Shown here piece by piece: positions 35,595 to 44,490 of a stretch of DNA of 64,000 bases. The translations under genes were made by a program, and so were the position numbers. Each line of letters begins with the position of its first letter. Positions within the stretch are counted from its first letter, which is position 1. The DNA is from Photobacterium arenosum. Lineage in GTDB: Bacteria > Pseudomonadota > Gammaproteobacteria > Enterobacterales > Vibrionaceae. The notes under the pieces are model-generated. The model searched no databases and was not told the DNA's origin. It saw only the letters and a list, made by a program, of their open reading frames with translations. The stretch is from the NCBI RefSeq assembly GCF_014841115.1, contig NZ_JACYTP010000002.1, forward strand, positions 248,001-312,000, in the 5' to 3' direction.

Positions 35595-36797
35595 ATGAGG
35601 TATTTTCCGGGAAGGCAGATGATACAGTCCATGATTCTTAAGCTTGCTCCAAAAGCCGCGTTGCGCCAGCTGGCGACAGACGAGCATCCCCATGTGACCA
35701 ATATCGAGTTGTTTTTCGATTTGGTGTATGTGTTCACGATTATTCAGCTCTCGCACTTCTTGCTGGCACACAGTTCCTGGCTGGGGGCACTGGAGGCTTT
35801 AACGCTGTTTGCCGCGGTATGGTGGTCCTGGAACTATACCGCATGGGCCACTAACTGGCTGGATCCGGATCACGCCCGCGGCCGGATGCTGATGGTTGTG
35901 CTGATGGCCTGTGCATTGCTGATGGCGATTGCTATGCCTCTGGCGTTTTCTTCACGGGCTGGGCTCTTTGCCGGTGCTTACGTGGTGATGGCCTTGACCC
36001 GTGCTGGATATATGGCGCTTGTTTTCCGGGGCGAAAGGATGGGGCAGAACTACGCTCAGCTTGGTGCCTGGAGTGGAATATCCGGTCTTTTCTGGATGGC
36101 AGGCGTTTGGCTGCCTGAACTCCGTTTAGGGTGCTGGATGCTGGCTGTGGTGATTGACTACGCCGCTCCATACGTGGGGTTCTGGTTGCCCGGTAAGGGG
36201 GCGACGCCAATGGAAAGCTGGCCGTTGCGCGGATTACATCTGCTGGAGCGGAATCAGCAGGTGTTCATTATTGCATTGGGTGAATCCATCCTGTTGTTGG
36301 GTGGGTTGTTAGTGGGAAATGCGCTGCATGCTGACACGCTGGCTGCGGCTACTGTGGGCTTTTTTCTGATTGTCACGCTGTGGTGGATATATTTTGTGCA
36401 CCTGACGGAAGCGGGGGAGCATCGTTTTCTGCAGGAAGCTGATCATACTAAGCTAGCCAGAGCCAGTCTGGCTTATGCGCATGGCATTATGGTGGGTGGT
36501 GCAATAGTGACAGCGGTTGCGATTGAACTCATTGTCGATCACCCCCTGGAGCCGGTCCATCTGCCGGTTGTGACGGCGGCTGCTGCCGGCCCGTCGATTT
36601 TTCTGTTCGGCAGCGCTATGTTTCGCCGGACCATAGCGAAGAAAATGCCGTTTGCTTACCTGATTGCTGTTGTAGCGCTTGTCCTCTGGAGCTGGCTGGC
36701 CTTTTCTTTCCATTGGCTGGGGCTCTGGCTCGGCACTGGTGTGTTGGGCATTCTCTTATCACTTGCCCGATTCGGGGGGGAGGGCAATCGGGCATGA
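35595..36797 (+). CDS. Low temperature requirement protein A (LtrA) family membrane protein
   Basis: 400 residues, about 11 membrane segments. NIELFFDLVYVFTIIQLSHFLL and LLERNQQVFIIALGESILLLGG are the conserved LtrA blocks, as is WWSWNYTAWATNWLDPD. The family is named from Listeria growth in the cold; the molecular function is unknown. ATG 35595 has AAAGG upstream; a GTG 5 codons earlier is an alternative. The stop overlaps the next ATG (ATGA). Confidence 0.88.
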   Translation: MRYFPGRQMIQSMILKLAPKAALRQLATDEHPHVTNIELFFDLVYVFTIIQLSHFLLAHSSWLGALEALTLFAAVWWSWNYTAWATNWLDPDHARGRMLMVVLMACALLMAIAMPLAFSSRAGLFAGAYVVMALTRAGYMALVFRGERMGQNYAQLGAWSGISGLFWMAGVWLPELRLGCWMLAVVIDYAAPYVGFWLPGKGATPMESWPLRGLHLLERNQQVFIIALGESILLLGGLLVGNALHADTLAAATVGFFLIVTLWWIYFVHLTEAGEHRFLQEADHTKLARASLAYAHGIMVGGAIVTAVAIELIVDHPLEPVHLPVVTAAAAGPSIFLFGSAMFRRTIAKKMPFAYLIAVVALVLWSWLAFSFHWLGLWLGTGVLGILLSLARFGGEGNRA

Positions 36798-37453
36798 CGG
36801 GGCAACCGCTGGCTGCAACTCGGGGTGTGGCCGTCAACCTGACCCTGCTATGCGCCATCCTTTTGCACAACCTGACCTATCCGCTGTCGGTGGCAGGCGG
36901 GATATGGCCTGCCGTGTTTTATTGTTTTTACGCTGTTATTTTCGTTGCTGCGACATGGGCGCTAACCGGCGATGTCTGGTTGCGGGGCTTTGTCGCTGTA
37001 AGTGGTCTGGCCGTTCTGATGGCGGGTTTGAACAATTCTTACCTTCCGAGCCAGTCAGCGGCGCTGGCTGTTTTTCTCACTTCAATTGTCTATCATCTCG
37101 CGATGGTCGTGGTACTGGCATTGTATACATTTCGCGCCCGTACCGTGATGGCCGATGTGGTACTTTCAGCGACCTCTTTATATCTTGTGATTGGCTCAGG
37201 GTTTGCCGCCATTTTTGCACTGATTGAATGGGTTGCTCCCGGTTCGTTTATCGTGAGCTCTGGCGCAATAATCAACTGGCAGCAGATGGTGTATTACAGT
37301 TATATCACGCTGACTACCCTGGGGTATGGTGATATAACGCCAGTGGGATTTTATGCTCAGGCTGTTGCATCGCTCGAAGCCGTCATCGGTGTGCTTTATA
37401 CCGTGATCTTGCTGTCCAGACTGGTCGGGCTGTACGCGTCAGGCAGAAGATAA
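36794..37453 (+). CDS. Two-pore-domain type ion channel, probable K+ channel
   Basis: 219 residues. Four to five hydrophobic N-terminal segments, then a pore module at about 140-215: MVYYSYITLTTLGYGDITPVGFYAQ with the potassium selectivity filter TLGYGD, followed by the last helix. No RCK domain is attached. ATG is fixed by the 4-bp overlap with the LtrA gene; a longer start would overlap by 85 bp. Coupled translation with an LtrA-family protein suggests a shared membrane task, but none is known. Confidence 0.85.
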   Translation: MTGQPLAATRGVAVNLTLLCAILLHNLTYPLSVAGGIWPAVFYCFYAVIFVAATWALTGDVWLRGFVAVSGLAVLMAGLNNSYLPSQSAALAVFLTSIVYHLAMVVVLALYTFRARTVMADVVLSATSLYLVIGSGFAAIFALIEWVAPGSFIVSSGAIINWQQMVYYSYITLTTLGYGDITPVGFYAQAVASLEAVIGVLYTVILLSRLVGLYASGRR

Positions 37454-37499
37454 GGTCAGTGATGCGCTATCTGGTGAGGCAAATTACGGGTGATTCCAG

Positions 37500-38474
37500 T
37501 CAATCAGTGCGTGACTCGTCATAATATTGCCCCATCACTTCTATGACGTCTTTCATTGCCTGGCGCAACGCTTCAGGCTGGATAACCTGAACTTCCGGTC
37601 CGAATCTCAGCATTTCCACCACCGCTTGTTCGGTTTTGCCTGAGGGTAAGGTGACGCTTGTCCAGCCCGTATTATCTGTGTGAGTAATTTGTGTGTGTTG
37701 CCGGACATAAGGGGGACTCAGGCTATGTAACATCTTGAGCCCTTTGGCGGTGAGTTTGATCTCTGCTGTGTAGGGGTAGAGTTCAGTCTCCATCTGGCGG
37801 GTGCTTTGCTGCCAGTATGCGGATAAGTCAAAGGGCATCGGTGATTCAAAAGAGTGATTCAGGATACTCAGATCCTGAATGCGGGCAACCCGGTAAGTTT
37901 TGACCTGCATCTGAGACTGAGCCACCAAATACCAGGTGCCAGCCTTTAACACCATACCCAGCGGATTCACGACCCGCTGGCTGCTGCCACGCCAGCTTTG
38001 ATAATCAAACTTGATCTGGTTTTTCTGCCAGATTGCGTTGAACAGCTGCGGCAGGTCGCCAACGGTTTCCTTTTCTGTAAACCAGCCTGGGGTATCCAGT
38101 AGAAAACTGGACTGAAATCGTTCGGCGTGAGTGCGGAGACTGACCGGAATGGCAGCCAGTAACTTCAGTCTGGCTTCCGACATGGCGGGCGCGAGTCCCA
38201 GTTCCTGCATCGGGCCGGACAAACCTAGCATGAAAAGTGTTTCGATTTCCTGTTTTGAGAAACCATTGAGCTGTGTTCGGTAGCCTTCCAGCAACCGGTA
38301 ACCCCCATTGACGCCCTGTTCGCTGTATACAGGGATACCCAGCGCACTCAGGCTGTCGATGTCGCGGTAGATACTGCGGACAGAAACCTGACAGTCGCGG
38401 GCGAGCTCTGCTGCACTGACTTGCTCGCGGGATTGCAGGGTCATCAGAATGGTCAGGAGTCGACTGGCGCGCAT
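37500..38474 (-). CDS. WYL-domain transcriptional regulator, YafY type
   Basis: 324 residues: DeoR-like HTH (SRLLTILMTLQSREQVSAAELARDCQVSVRSIYRDIDSLS) at 1-60, then a WYL domain from about 130 with WYLVAQSQMQVKTYRVARIQDL, the family's effector/nucleic-acid binding core, and a C-terminal extension. Divergent from the GST-like gene with 121 bp between starts, so probably its regulator. A GTG 4 codons upstream is the alternative start. Confidence 0.88.
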   Translation of the reverse strand: MRASRLLTILMTLQSREQVSAAELARDCQVSVRSIYRDIDSLSALGIPVYSEQGVNGGYRLLEGYRTQLNGFSKQEIETLFMLGLSGPMQELGLAPAMSEARLKLLAAIPVSLRTHAERFQSSFLLDTPGWFTEKETVGDLPQLFNAIWQKNQIKFDYQSWRGSSQRVVNPLGMVLKAGTWYLVAQSQMQVKTYRVARIQDLSILNHSFESPMPFDLSAYWQQSTRQMETELYPYTAEIKLTAKGLKMLHSLSPPYVRQHTQITHTDNTGWTSVTLPSGKTEQAVVEMLRFGPEVQVIQPEALRQAMKDVIEVMGQYYDESRTD

Positions 38475-38595
38475 CAGCTTTTCCACCGTTAAAGAAAGAA
38501 ATCAGAAAGAGTCAGGATCGTTTATAAACCTGACAAAATCTGACAGGTATGGCCAATATAGTGACCCGGACTGATAACAACAACAGGAAATAACA

Positions 38596-39279
38596 ATGTC
38601 CGATAAAGCACTTGGTAACGAACTGGTATTCTTCCATTCACCGCATACGCGCTCGTCCAGCGTTCTGATCCTGCTTAACGAGCTGAATGTGCCTTTTAAA
38701 CTGAATGTGCTGAATATGCTGGTGGAGGAGAACAGACAACCGGCCTATCTGGCGATTAACCCGCTGGGGAAGGTACCGGCTTTACTTGATGACGGTGCCT
38801 TGATTACTGATCAGGTAGCAATCTATCTGTATCTGGCTGACTTATTTTCCTCCGGCGGCCTGGCTCCCGGCCTGAGCGATCCGCTGCGTGGTCCCTATTT
38901 GCGTTGGATGCTCTATTACTCCGCCTGCTTTGAACCCGCTGTTTGCGACAAAGCCATGGGGTGGGTGCCCAATGAGCAAAAGGTCAGCCCTTACGGAGAC
39001 TACGACACTGTGCTCGGGATACTCATTGAGCAACTCAGGGCAGGCCCTTATTTGCTGGGAGAGCGTTTTACGGCGGCTGATCTGTTATGGGCAACAGCAC
39101 TGAAATATTGCACGGCATTTGGATCGGTTGAGCCAGATCCTGTGATTACTCAGTACCTGGCGCGGGTCACTGCACGGCCTTGCTTTACATATGCCAAAGA
39201 TCTGGATACCAAACTGGCGGCTGATCATGAAGCCGGGCGTTTAAAAATACTGGAAGCAGGGGAATTCGCACGCAGGTAG
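38596..39279 (+). CDS. Glutathione S-transferase family protein
   Basis: 227 residues. Thioredoxin-like N-domain: ELVFFHSPHTRSSSVLILLNEL (catalytic Ser region), NPLGKVPALLDDGALITDQVAIYLYLAD with the cis-Pro and glutathione-binding 'ITDQ' in place of ITES; helical C-domain with LLGERFTAADLLWATAL. Conjugates glutathione to electrophiles or reduces disulfides. Divergent from the WYL regulator and followed by a terminator. Confidence 0.88.
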   Translation: MSDKALGNELVFFHSPHTRSSSVLILLNELNVPFKLNVLNMLVEENRQPAYLAINPLGKVPALLDDGALITDQVAIYLYLADLFSSGGLAPGLSDPLRGPYLRWMLYYSACFEPAVCDKAMGWVPNEQKVSPYGDYDTVLGILIEQLRAGPYLLGERFTAADLLWATALKYCTAFGSVEPDPVITQYLARVTARPCFTYAKDLDTKLAADHEAGRLKILEAGEFARR

Positions 39280-39355
39280 CGGTTTTCTGCCCATCGCGCA
39301 GACACCAAAAAATGGCTGGCTCAGATGGCATTCATCAGAGCTAGCCATACACCGC

Positions 39356-39379
39356 AGGGGCATGAATGCCCCTCTTTTT
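39356..39379 (+). terminator. Rho-independent terminator after the GST gene
   Basis: GGGGCAT / ATGCCCC stem with a tight loop, followed by TCTTTTTC, 77 bp after the stop. Confidence 0.8.
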
Positions 39380-39422
39380 CAACGCGATGTCTTGTACAGA
39401 ATCATCACCTTGAAAGGAGACG

Positions 39423-40100
39423 TTATCGTTGTGAGTCTAACGTTTCATTATTTTTCACAACATCTTGCGCTTTACCATAGCTCTCAATCAGGAGTTGGTA
39501 GGCCGGGAAAATCTTGGTATAAATTGCCGCCCATTCCATCGCATCTTCACGATTCCAGGTGCCTTGTAGCTCAGATGCAACAGCGGCGGTATCCATAGGA
39601 ACCACACCAGCTTGTACCACTCTGGCAAGTGTGATCTCTTGGGCCATTTTCGAGTAGGTGCCCGAGGCATCCACAACCGCAAAAACCTTATAGCCATCGT
39701 AGACAGCACTGATAGCGGGAAATGCCATACATACACTGGTAATCGTGCCGGCAATAATGAGTGTTTTTCGCCCTGTAGCTTTTACAGCATTGACAAAGTC
39801 AGGGTTGTCCCACGCATTAATTTCACCTTTTCTAGCCACATATTGAGCATGCGGAGCGTTTTCATGTATCTCTGGAATCAACGGACCATTAGGCCCCTGA
39901 GGTACGGACGCTGTTGTAATGACAGGAAGCTCTGACAAAGTAGCCATTTTCGCTAAGGCAGCAGCCCGTTGGCGTAGTTCTGGCATAGGCATGTCACCGA
40001 CGGTTTGGAACAGACCACTTTGGTGATCAATCAGTAGCATTACGCTATCGGCGGGATCGATTGTTGGTTTTGTATTTCCGAAATTAGCTGGAGAGCTCAT
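39423..40100 (-). CDS. Isochorismatase-family cysteine hydrolase (YcaC-like)
   Basis: 225 residues; GAGGAATTAATA before [16 protein letters not shown] carries the catalytic Asp, [17 protein letters not shown] the catalytic Cys of the Asp-Lys-Cys triad. [31 protein letters not shown] match the YcaC group. Acts on amides or related C-N bonds; the substrate is unknown. Second gene of a pirin-hydrolase operon (26 bp gap). It has a second copy of the same family at 49082. Confidence 0.88.
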   Translation of the reverse strand: MSSPANFGNTKPTIDPADSVMLLIDHQSGLFQTVGDMPMPELRQRAAALAKMATLSELPVITTASVPQGPNGPLIPEIHENAPHAQYVARKGEINAWDNPDFVNAVKATGRKTLIIAGTITSVCMAFPAISAVYDGYKVFAVVDASGTYSKMAQEITLARVVQAGVVPMDTAAVASELQGTWNREDAMEWAAIYTKIFPAYQLLIESYGKAQDVVKNNETLDSQR

Positions 40101-40126
40101 TATTAATTCCTCAGTAAGTGCTTTAT

Positions 40127-40993
40127 TTAGCTGATTTTTCCAAATTGGCCGTTGTTGTAATCAAAGATTGCCTGTGAAATTTCTTCACGGGTGTTCATTA
40201 CAAAAGGGCCGTGACCGACAACAGGCTCGTTTAATGGCGCGCCATTCAGTAACAGCGCAGTTGTCTCTTCTTCTACACTGAAGCTAAAAACGTCTCCTTC
40301 ACGTTCCATGACTGCGAGTTCAGCTTCATGAACAAGATGTTTGTCCTCAATCTTGACCTTACCTTTCAGAATGAAAAGCGCAGTGGTATGTCCTTCCGGC
40401 AGTTGAAAGGAAACGTGATGATTGGCTTTTAAACGCAAATCCCAAACATTCATCGGGGTAAATGTGCTGGCTGGCCCGGTAGTGTGTTCATAGGAACCGG
40501 CAATGATGCGAGCGATACCGGCATCGTCTGGCAGAGAGGCTTCAGGTATCTCCGCGTTGGTAATTCCCTGATAGTAAGGCGATGTCATCTTATCTTTTGC
40601 CGGTAAGTTCACCCACAGCTGGACCATTTCGAAGGCCCCGCCAGACTGAGCAAACGCCGGGCTATGATATTCTTCATGGATGATCCCTGAAGCGGCAGTC
40701 ATCCACTGAACATCACCAGGCTCGATCGTGCCACCGGCACCGGAAGAGTCACGGTGTGATACGCCGCCGTCATAAACGATGGTGACGGTCTCAAAACCGC
40801 GATGCGGATGCTGGCCCACACCCAGTTTGTTTGTTGTGGGTGGAAAATAAGCGGGTCCGGCGTAGTCCATTAATAAAAATGGCGACATTTCTTGTGCAAT
40901 ATCAGCATAAGAAAAAATACCCCGTACCGGAAAACCATCTCCGACCCAATGATTACCGTTACTTTTTTTAATAAACGAAAGCTTTTTCATCAT
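40127..40993 (-). CDS. Pirin family bicupin
   Basis: 288 residues. N-terminal cupin with [26 protein letters not shown], whose His-x-His and later EEYHS (metal ligands His, His, His, Glu) are kept, so Fe binding and quercetinase-like activity are possible; second cupin at about 170-285. GAGGAG precedes two ATG codons in tandem (40993 and 40990). First gene of a two-gene operon, divergent from the LysR gene at 41089. Confidence 0.9.
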   Translation of the reverse strand: MMKKLSFIKKSNGNHWVGDGFPVRGIFSYADIAQEMSPFLLMDYAGPAYFPPTTNKLGVGQHPHRGFETVTIVYDGGVSHRDSSGAGGTIEPGDVQWMTAASGIIHEEYHSPAFAQSGGAFEMVQLWVNLPAKDKMTSPYYQGITNAEIPEASLPDDAGIARIIAGSYEHTTGPASTFTPMNVWDLRLKANHHVSFQLPEGHTTALFILKGKVKIEDKHLVHEAELAVMEREGDVFSFSVEEETTALLLNGAPLNEPVVGHGPFVMNTREEISQAIFDYNNGQFGKIS

Positions 40994-41088
40994 TCAACTC
41001 CTCAAGATTGCATGAATCTTAATGTAGTTGATACTCAGTTCTTTTATTAGGTAGTAAAATTCAAAAACACTTTTCAATGAGATGAACA

Positions 41089-42006
41089 ATGGACTTTAAT
41101 GAAACCGCAGTCTTCGTGAAGGTTGTTGAATCCGGAAGCTTTAGTGCAGCAGCAAGGCTGATTGGCTCGCCGACATCAACCATCAGTACGCGTGTTGCGC
41201 GGCTTGAAAAGCGGCTCGGCGTGACACTATTGCAACGCACAACCCGAAAATTGCAATTAACCGAGGCGGGGGAAATTTACTTTAAGCATGCCGCGAAAGG
41301 GCTGCATCATATCCTTGATGCAGAATCGGCAGTCGTGGAGTCGGTGGCGGAACCGGCGGGTCGCTTGTGTATTACGGCACCGGCCGATCTCGGTGATCAT
41401 ATTCTGTCTGAGATCATTTCGACAATGAGGCAGCACTGCCCGAAAGTCACCCTGGAGTTGGTCTTAATGAACCGGTATGTCGATCTGATTGCAGAAGGTA
41501 TTGACGTTGCGATCAGGACGGGATCGCTGGCCGACTCAACCTTAGTAGCAAAAAAAGTCGGAACGGCATGCTGGGCACCCTTTGCGAGTCCGGCATTTTT
41601 AGAAACAATTGACCCCCCCGAAAACCCTCAGGATCTTCGTCATTACTCGTGCCTGCAATTCAGCGCATTAGGTAAAGCATCCTGGACACTGTACAACCAG
41701 AGCAACAGCGTCACTGTCCCTATGCCCGGTACCGTCGTGGTGAATGATGTCGGGCTCATGCATGCCATGGCGATTGCCGGCGAGGGCATTGCGTTATTAC
41801 CGACGTATTTGTATGAAAATACGGGTCATGCAGGCAAGTTAGTGCGTATTCTACCTGAATGGCACGCAAAGGCTGATCCGATTCATATTGTTTATCCCCG
41901 ACAACAATTTATGCCACCAAAGCTGAGGTATTTCATTGATTTAGCTTCAGAGCTGTTGGAGAAAAGGCTCGGTGGTATCAGTCGGTCATCGATGGCTGAA
42001 GGGTAA
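41089..42006 (+). CDS. LysR-type regulator of the pirin operon
   Basis: 305 residues: ETAVFVKVVESGSFSAAARLIGSPTSTISTRVARLEKRLGVTLLQRTTRKLQLTEAG (CrgA-type HTH), substrate domain from about 90. 95 bp from the divergent pirin start; such LysR-pirin pairs usually respond to oxidative or electrophile stress. Effector not visible. Confidence 0.88.
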   Translation: MDFNETAVFVKVVESGSFSAAARLIGSPTSTISTRVARLEKRLGVTLLQRTTRKLQLTEAGEIYFKHAAKGLHHILDAESAVVESVAEPAGRLCITAPADLGDHILSEIISTMRQHCPKVTLELVLMNRYVDLIAEGIDVAIRTGSLADSTLVAKKVGTACWAPFASPAFLETIDPPENPQDLRHYSCLQFSALGKASWTLYNQSNSVTVPMPGTVVVNDVGLMHAMAIAGEGIALLPTYLYENTGHAGKLVRILPEWHAKADPIHIVYPRQQFMPPKLRYFIDLASELLEKRLGGISRSSMAEG

Positions 42007-42159
42007 TATTTGCATTGATGGCGGACAACGAGCTTACCCGGCTACAAACATGAGAGTTGCCGCCCATCGGCTTTCTTACCTAATGCAAGCAGAGGAAAGT
42101 ACTGCTCCTTGCTAGCACCTCAAACAGTATTGACTTGCGGGCCGTAACCCAATAACCTC

Positions 42160-42185
42160 ATCATATTCGAAATTTCATATATGAT
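42160..42185 (+). promoter_or_regulatory. Probable ArsR operator and arsR promoter
   Basis: Inverted repeat ATCATAT / ATATGAT separated by 12 bp, ending 6 bp before the arsR start. ArsR dimers bind imperfect dyads of this size around the promoter. TTGACT at 42130 with TAACCT 17 bp later is a weak -35/-10 pair just upstream. Confidence 0.55.
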
Positions 42186-42191
42186 AGAGCC

Positions 42192-42518
42192 ATGTGTGAC
42201 GCATTAACGTTTTACAAATCACTGGCCGAGGAAACTCGGCTTAAATCATTGTTATTGCTGATGTCTAAGGGCGAGTTATGTGTGTGCGACCTGATGTCTT
42301 CGCTGGATCTGAGCCAGCCTAAAGTGTCTCGCCATCTGGCTGAACTCCGGAAGAATGGTCTGGTCAGCGATCAACGTCGTGGCAAGTGGGTGTATTACCG
42401 GCTGAATGACGAACTCCCTGTATGGATGCAGGAGGTTTTGAACCACACACTGAAAAACAATCAAGCGCTGATTACGGCAGAACTGCATTCGCTTTCTGCA
42501 AACCTATGTGATTTTTAG
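42192..42518 (+). CDS. arsR: Arsenical repressor ArsR
   Basis: 108 residues, winged HTH. GELCVCDLMSSLDLSQPKVSRHLAELRKNGLV carries the As(III)-binding ELCVCDL motif in the recognition helix; loss of DNA binding on arsenite derepresses the operon. Starts the arsR-arsH-acr3 operon (9 and 19 bp gaps). Confidence 0.95.
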   Translation: MCDALTFYKSLAEETRLKSLLLLMSKGELCVCDLMSSLDLSQPKVSRHLAELRKNGLVSDQRRGKWVYYRLNDELPVWMQEVLNHTLKNNQALITAELHSLSANLCDF

Positions 42519-42527
42519 GAGGTTATT

Positions 42528-43247
42528 ATGCCTGAGGTGCCAGAACTGTTGCCAAATATAGAAACGGATGAATTTCACATTCCGGAGACCGATATGCTTT
42601 GCCGTCAGTATGCCACGCACCCACCGCGAATTCTGCTGCTGTACGGCTCACTCCGCGAGCGATCGTATAGCCGCTTAGTGATAGAGGAATCTGCTCGGTT
42701 GCTCACCGCCATGGGCGCGGAAGTACGCATTTTTAATCCTGCTGGCCTGCCTCAGCCTGATACCTGCGAGGTGTCTCATCCTAAGGTGGCAGAACTGCGG
42801 GAGTTAATGATGTGGTCGGAAGGCCAGGTATGGTGCTCACCGGAGCGGCACGGTGCGATGACAAGCATTATGAAAAGCCAAATCGACTGGATACCGCTGA
42901 GTATTGGCTCCGTCAGGCCAACACAAGGTAAAACGCTTGCAGTGATGCAGGTTTCAGGAGGCTCCCAGTCGTTTAACGCGGTAAACCAGATGCGCATTTT
43001 GGGCCGATGGATGCGGATGTTTACGATTCCCAACCAGTCTTCGGTGGCGAAGGCATACATGGAGTTTGAAGAGGATGGCAGAATGAAACCGTCCGCTTAC
43101 TATCGGCGCATCGTCGATGTGGTGGAAGAATTATTTAAGTTTACCTTATTGCTCCGCGACAATAAGGATTGGCTTGTTGACCGCTATTCTGAGCGTGTAG
43201 AGAGTGCTGAAAAGTTATCTGAACGTGTTAATCAGCGAAGCATCTAA
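42528..43247 (+). CDS. arsH: ArsH, NADPH-dependent flavoprotein
   Basis: 239 residues; AGGAGGTTATT before [27 protein letters not shown] is the FMN-binding start of ArsH, followed by [75 protein letters not shown], the family core. ArsH oxidises trivalent methylarsenicals and can act as NADPH-FMN/quinone reductase. Second gene of the ars operon. Confidence 0.95.
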   Translation: MPEVPELLPNIETDEFHIPETDMLCRQYATHPPRILLLYGSLRERSYSRLVIEESARLLTAMGAEVRIFNPAGLPQPDTCEVSHPKVAELRELMMWSEGQVWCSPERHGAMTSIMKSQIDWIPLSIGSVRPTQGKTLAVMQVSGGSQSFNAVNQMRILGRWMRMFTIPNQSSVAKAYMEFEEDGRMKPSAYYRRIVDVVEELFKFTLLLRDNKDWLVDRYSERVESAEKLSERVNQRSI

Positions 43248-43266
43248 TTGAGATAGAGAATCTAAC

Positions 43267-44334
43267 ATGACAAATACACAAGCCTGCGCGGATGTGGCTG
43301 TATCCCATAAAATGCGTTTTCTGGACAGGTATTTAACCGTCTGGATTTTTTTAGCCATGGCGGCAGGCGTCGGCCTGGGGGGGGCTTTTCCTGAGGTGGC
43401 GCAATGGAATGAATCGATGTCAGTGGGAAGCACCAATATTCCGCTGGCGATTGGCTTGATTCTGATGATGTACCCGCCGTTGGCGAAGGTGAACTACAGC
43501 TTGCTGGGTGAGGTGACCCGGGATAAGCGTGCCATCACCCTGTCGCTGATCATGAACTGGATTATCGGCCCGATTCTGATGTTTTCACTTGCGGTGATTT
43601 TCTTGCGTGATCAGCCGGGATACATGGTTGGGCTGATTTTGATTGGGCTGGCACGTTGCATTGCAATGGTGCTGGTATGGAATGATATCAGTGGCGGCAA
43701 CAAAGAGTACGGGGCGACCCTGGTTGCCCTGAACAGCGTGTTCCAGATTTTCACTTATAGCTTGATGGCCTGGCTGTTTATTACGGTACTGCCACCCATG
43801 TTCGGGCTGCAGGGATTTGCGGTTGATATTACCATTATCGACATCGCTGAGAGTGTATTGATTTATCTTGGCATACCTTTCCTTGCGGGCTTTCTGAGCC
43901 GCAAATGGCTGGTCGCCGCTAAGGGCGAGGATTGGTACAACCAGGTCTTTATCCCGCGCATTTCGCCGATCACCTTAATTGCTTTGCTGGCGACCATAGT
44001 GCTGATGTTCAGCCTGAAAGGCGAAATGATCATTGAGCTGCCAATGGATGTCGTACAGGTAGCGATACCGCTGGTGATTTATTTCTTGATCATGTTTTTT
44101 GCCAGTTTCTTTATCGGCAAAAAAATGGGCTTGCCTTACGATCAGAATACCTCGATTGCTTTTACCTCATCAGGCAACAATTTTGAGCTGGCTATTGCGG
44201 TGTCGATTGCGGTTTTTGGCCTGAATTCCGATCAGGCTTTTGTCGGTGTAATTGGCCCATTGGTGGAAGTACCGGTTTTGATTGCCTTGGTGAATGTCGC
44301 GCTGAAAATGAAGCGTAAGTATTATCCGGCCTAG
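43267..44334 (+). CDS. acr3: Arsenite efflux pump Acr3
   Basis: 355 residues, ten membrane segments, BART superfamily. [41 protein letters not shown] holds the conserved Cys thiolate of the Acr3 substrate path, and [45 protein letters not shown] the second discontinuous helix. Exports arsenite. No arsC arsenate reductase is present in the operon, so arsenate must be reduced elsewhere or the operon deals with As(III) only. Confidence 0.95.
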   Translation: MTNTQACADVAVSHKMRFLDRYLTVWIFLAMAAGVGLGGAFPEVAQWNESMSVGSTNIPLAIGLILMMYPPLAKVNYSLLGEVTRDKRAITLSLIMNWIIGPILMFSLAVIFLRDQPGYMVGLILIGLARCIAMVLVWNDISGGNKEYGATLVALNSVFQIFTYSLMAWLFITVLPPMFGLQGFAVDITIIDIAESVLIYLGIPFLAGFLSRKWLVAAKGEDWYNQVFIPRISPITLIALLATIVLMFSLKGEMIIELPMDVVQVAIPLVIYFLIMFFASFFIGKKMGLPYDQNTSIAFTSSGNNFELAIAVSIAVFGLNSDQAFVGVIGPLVEVPVLIALVNVALKMKRKYYPA

Positions 44335-44374
44335 TTGCGTATCTAGCACGCCATGAAATCCCGTCCAGCCTGCT

Positions 44375-44418
44375 GCGTGTAGTGGCGCAGAAAAGTGTGT
44401 TTTTTTGCCACTACACGC
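44375..44418. repeat. Perfect 12-bp inverted repeat after acr3
   Basis: GCGTGTAGTGGC and GCCACTACACGC, separated by 20 bases that include a run of seven T. The T-run sits in the loop and not after the stem, so this is not a standard terminator; it may still stop transcription between the converging genes. Confidence 0.6.
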
Positions 44419-44490
44419 AAAAGGTACGGTTCAGTTGCTCTCTGGTTGATACCGAGAGCGACTGAAATCGAGGGCTGCTGATACTGGGAT

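Noticed and set aside
36679..37227. 182-codon frame overlapping the LtrA and channel genes
   Set aside because: Reads across two genes with clear family signatures in other frames; Cys/Arg-rich shadow.
44375..44418. acr3 inverted repeat as a classical terminator
   Set aside because: The T-run is in the loop, not after the stem; recorded only as an inverted repeat.
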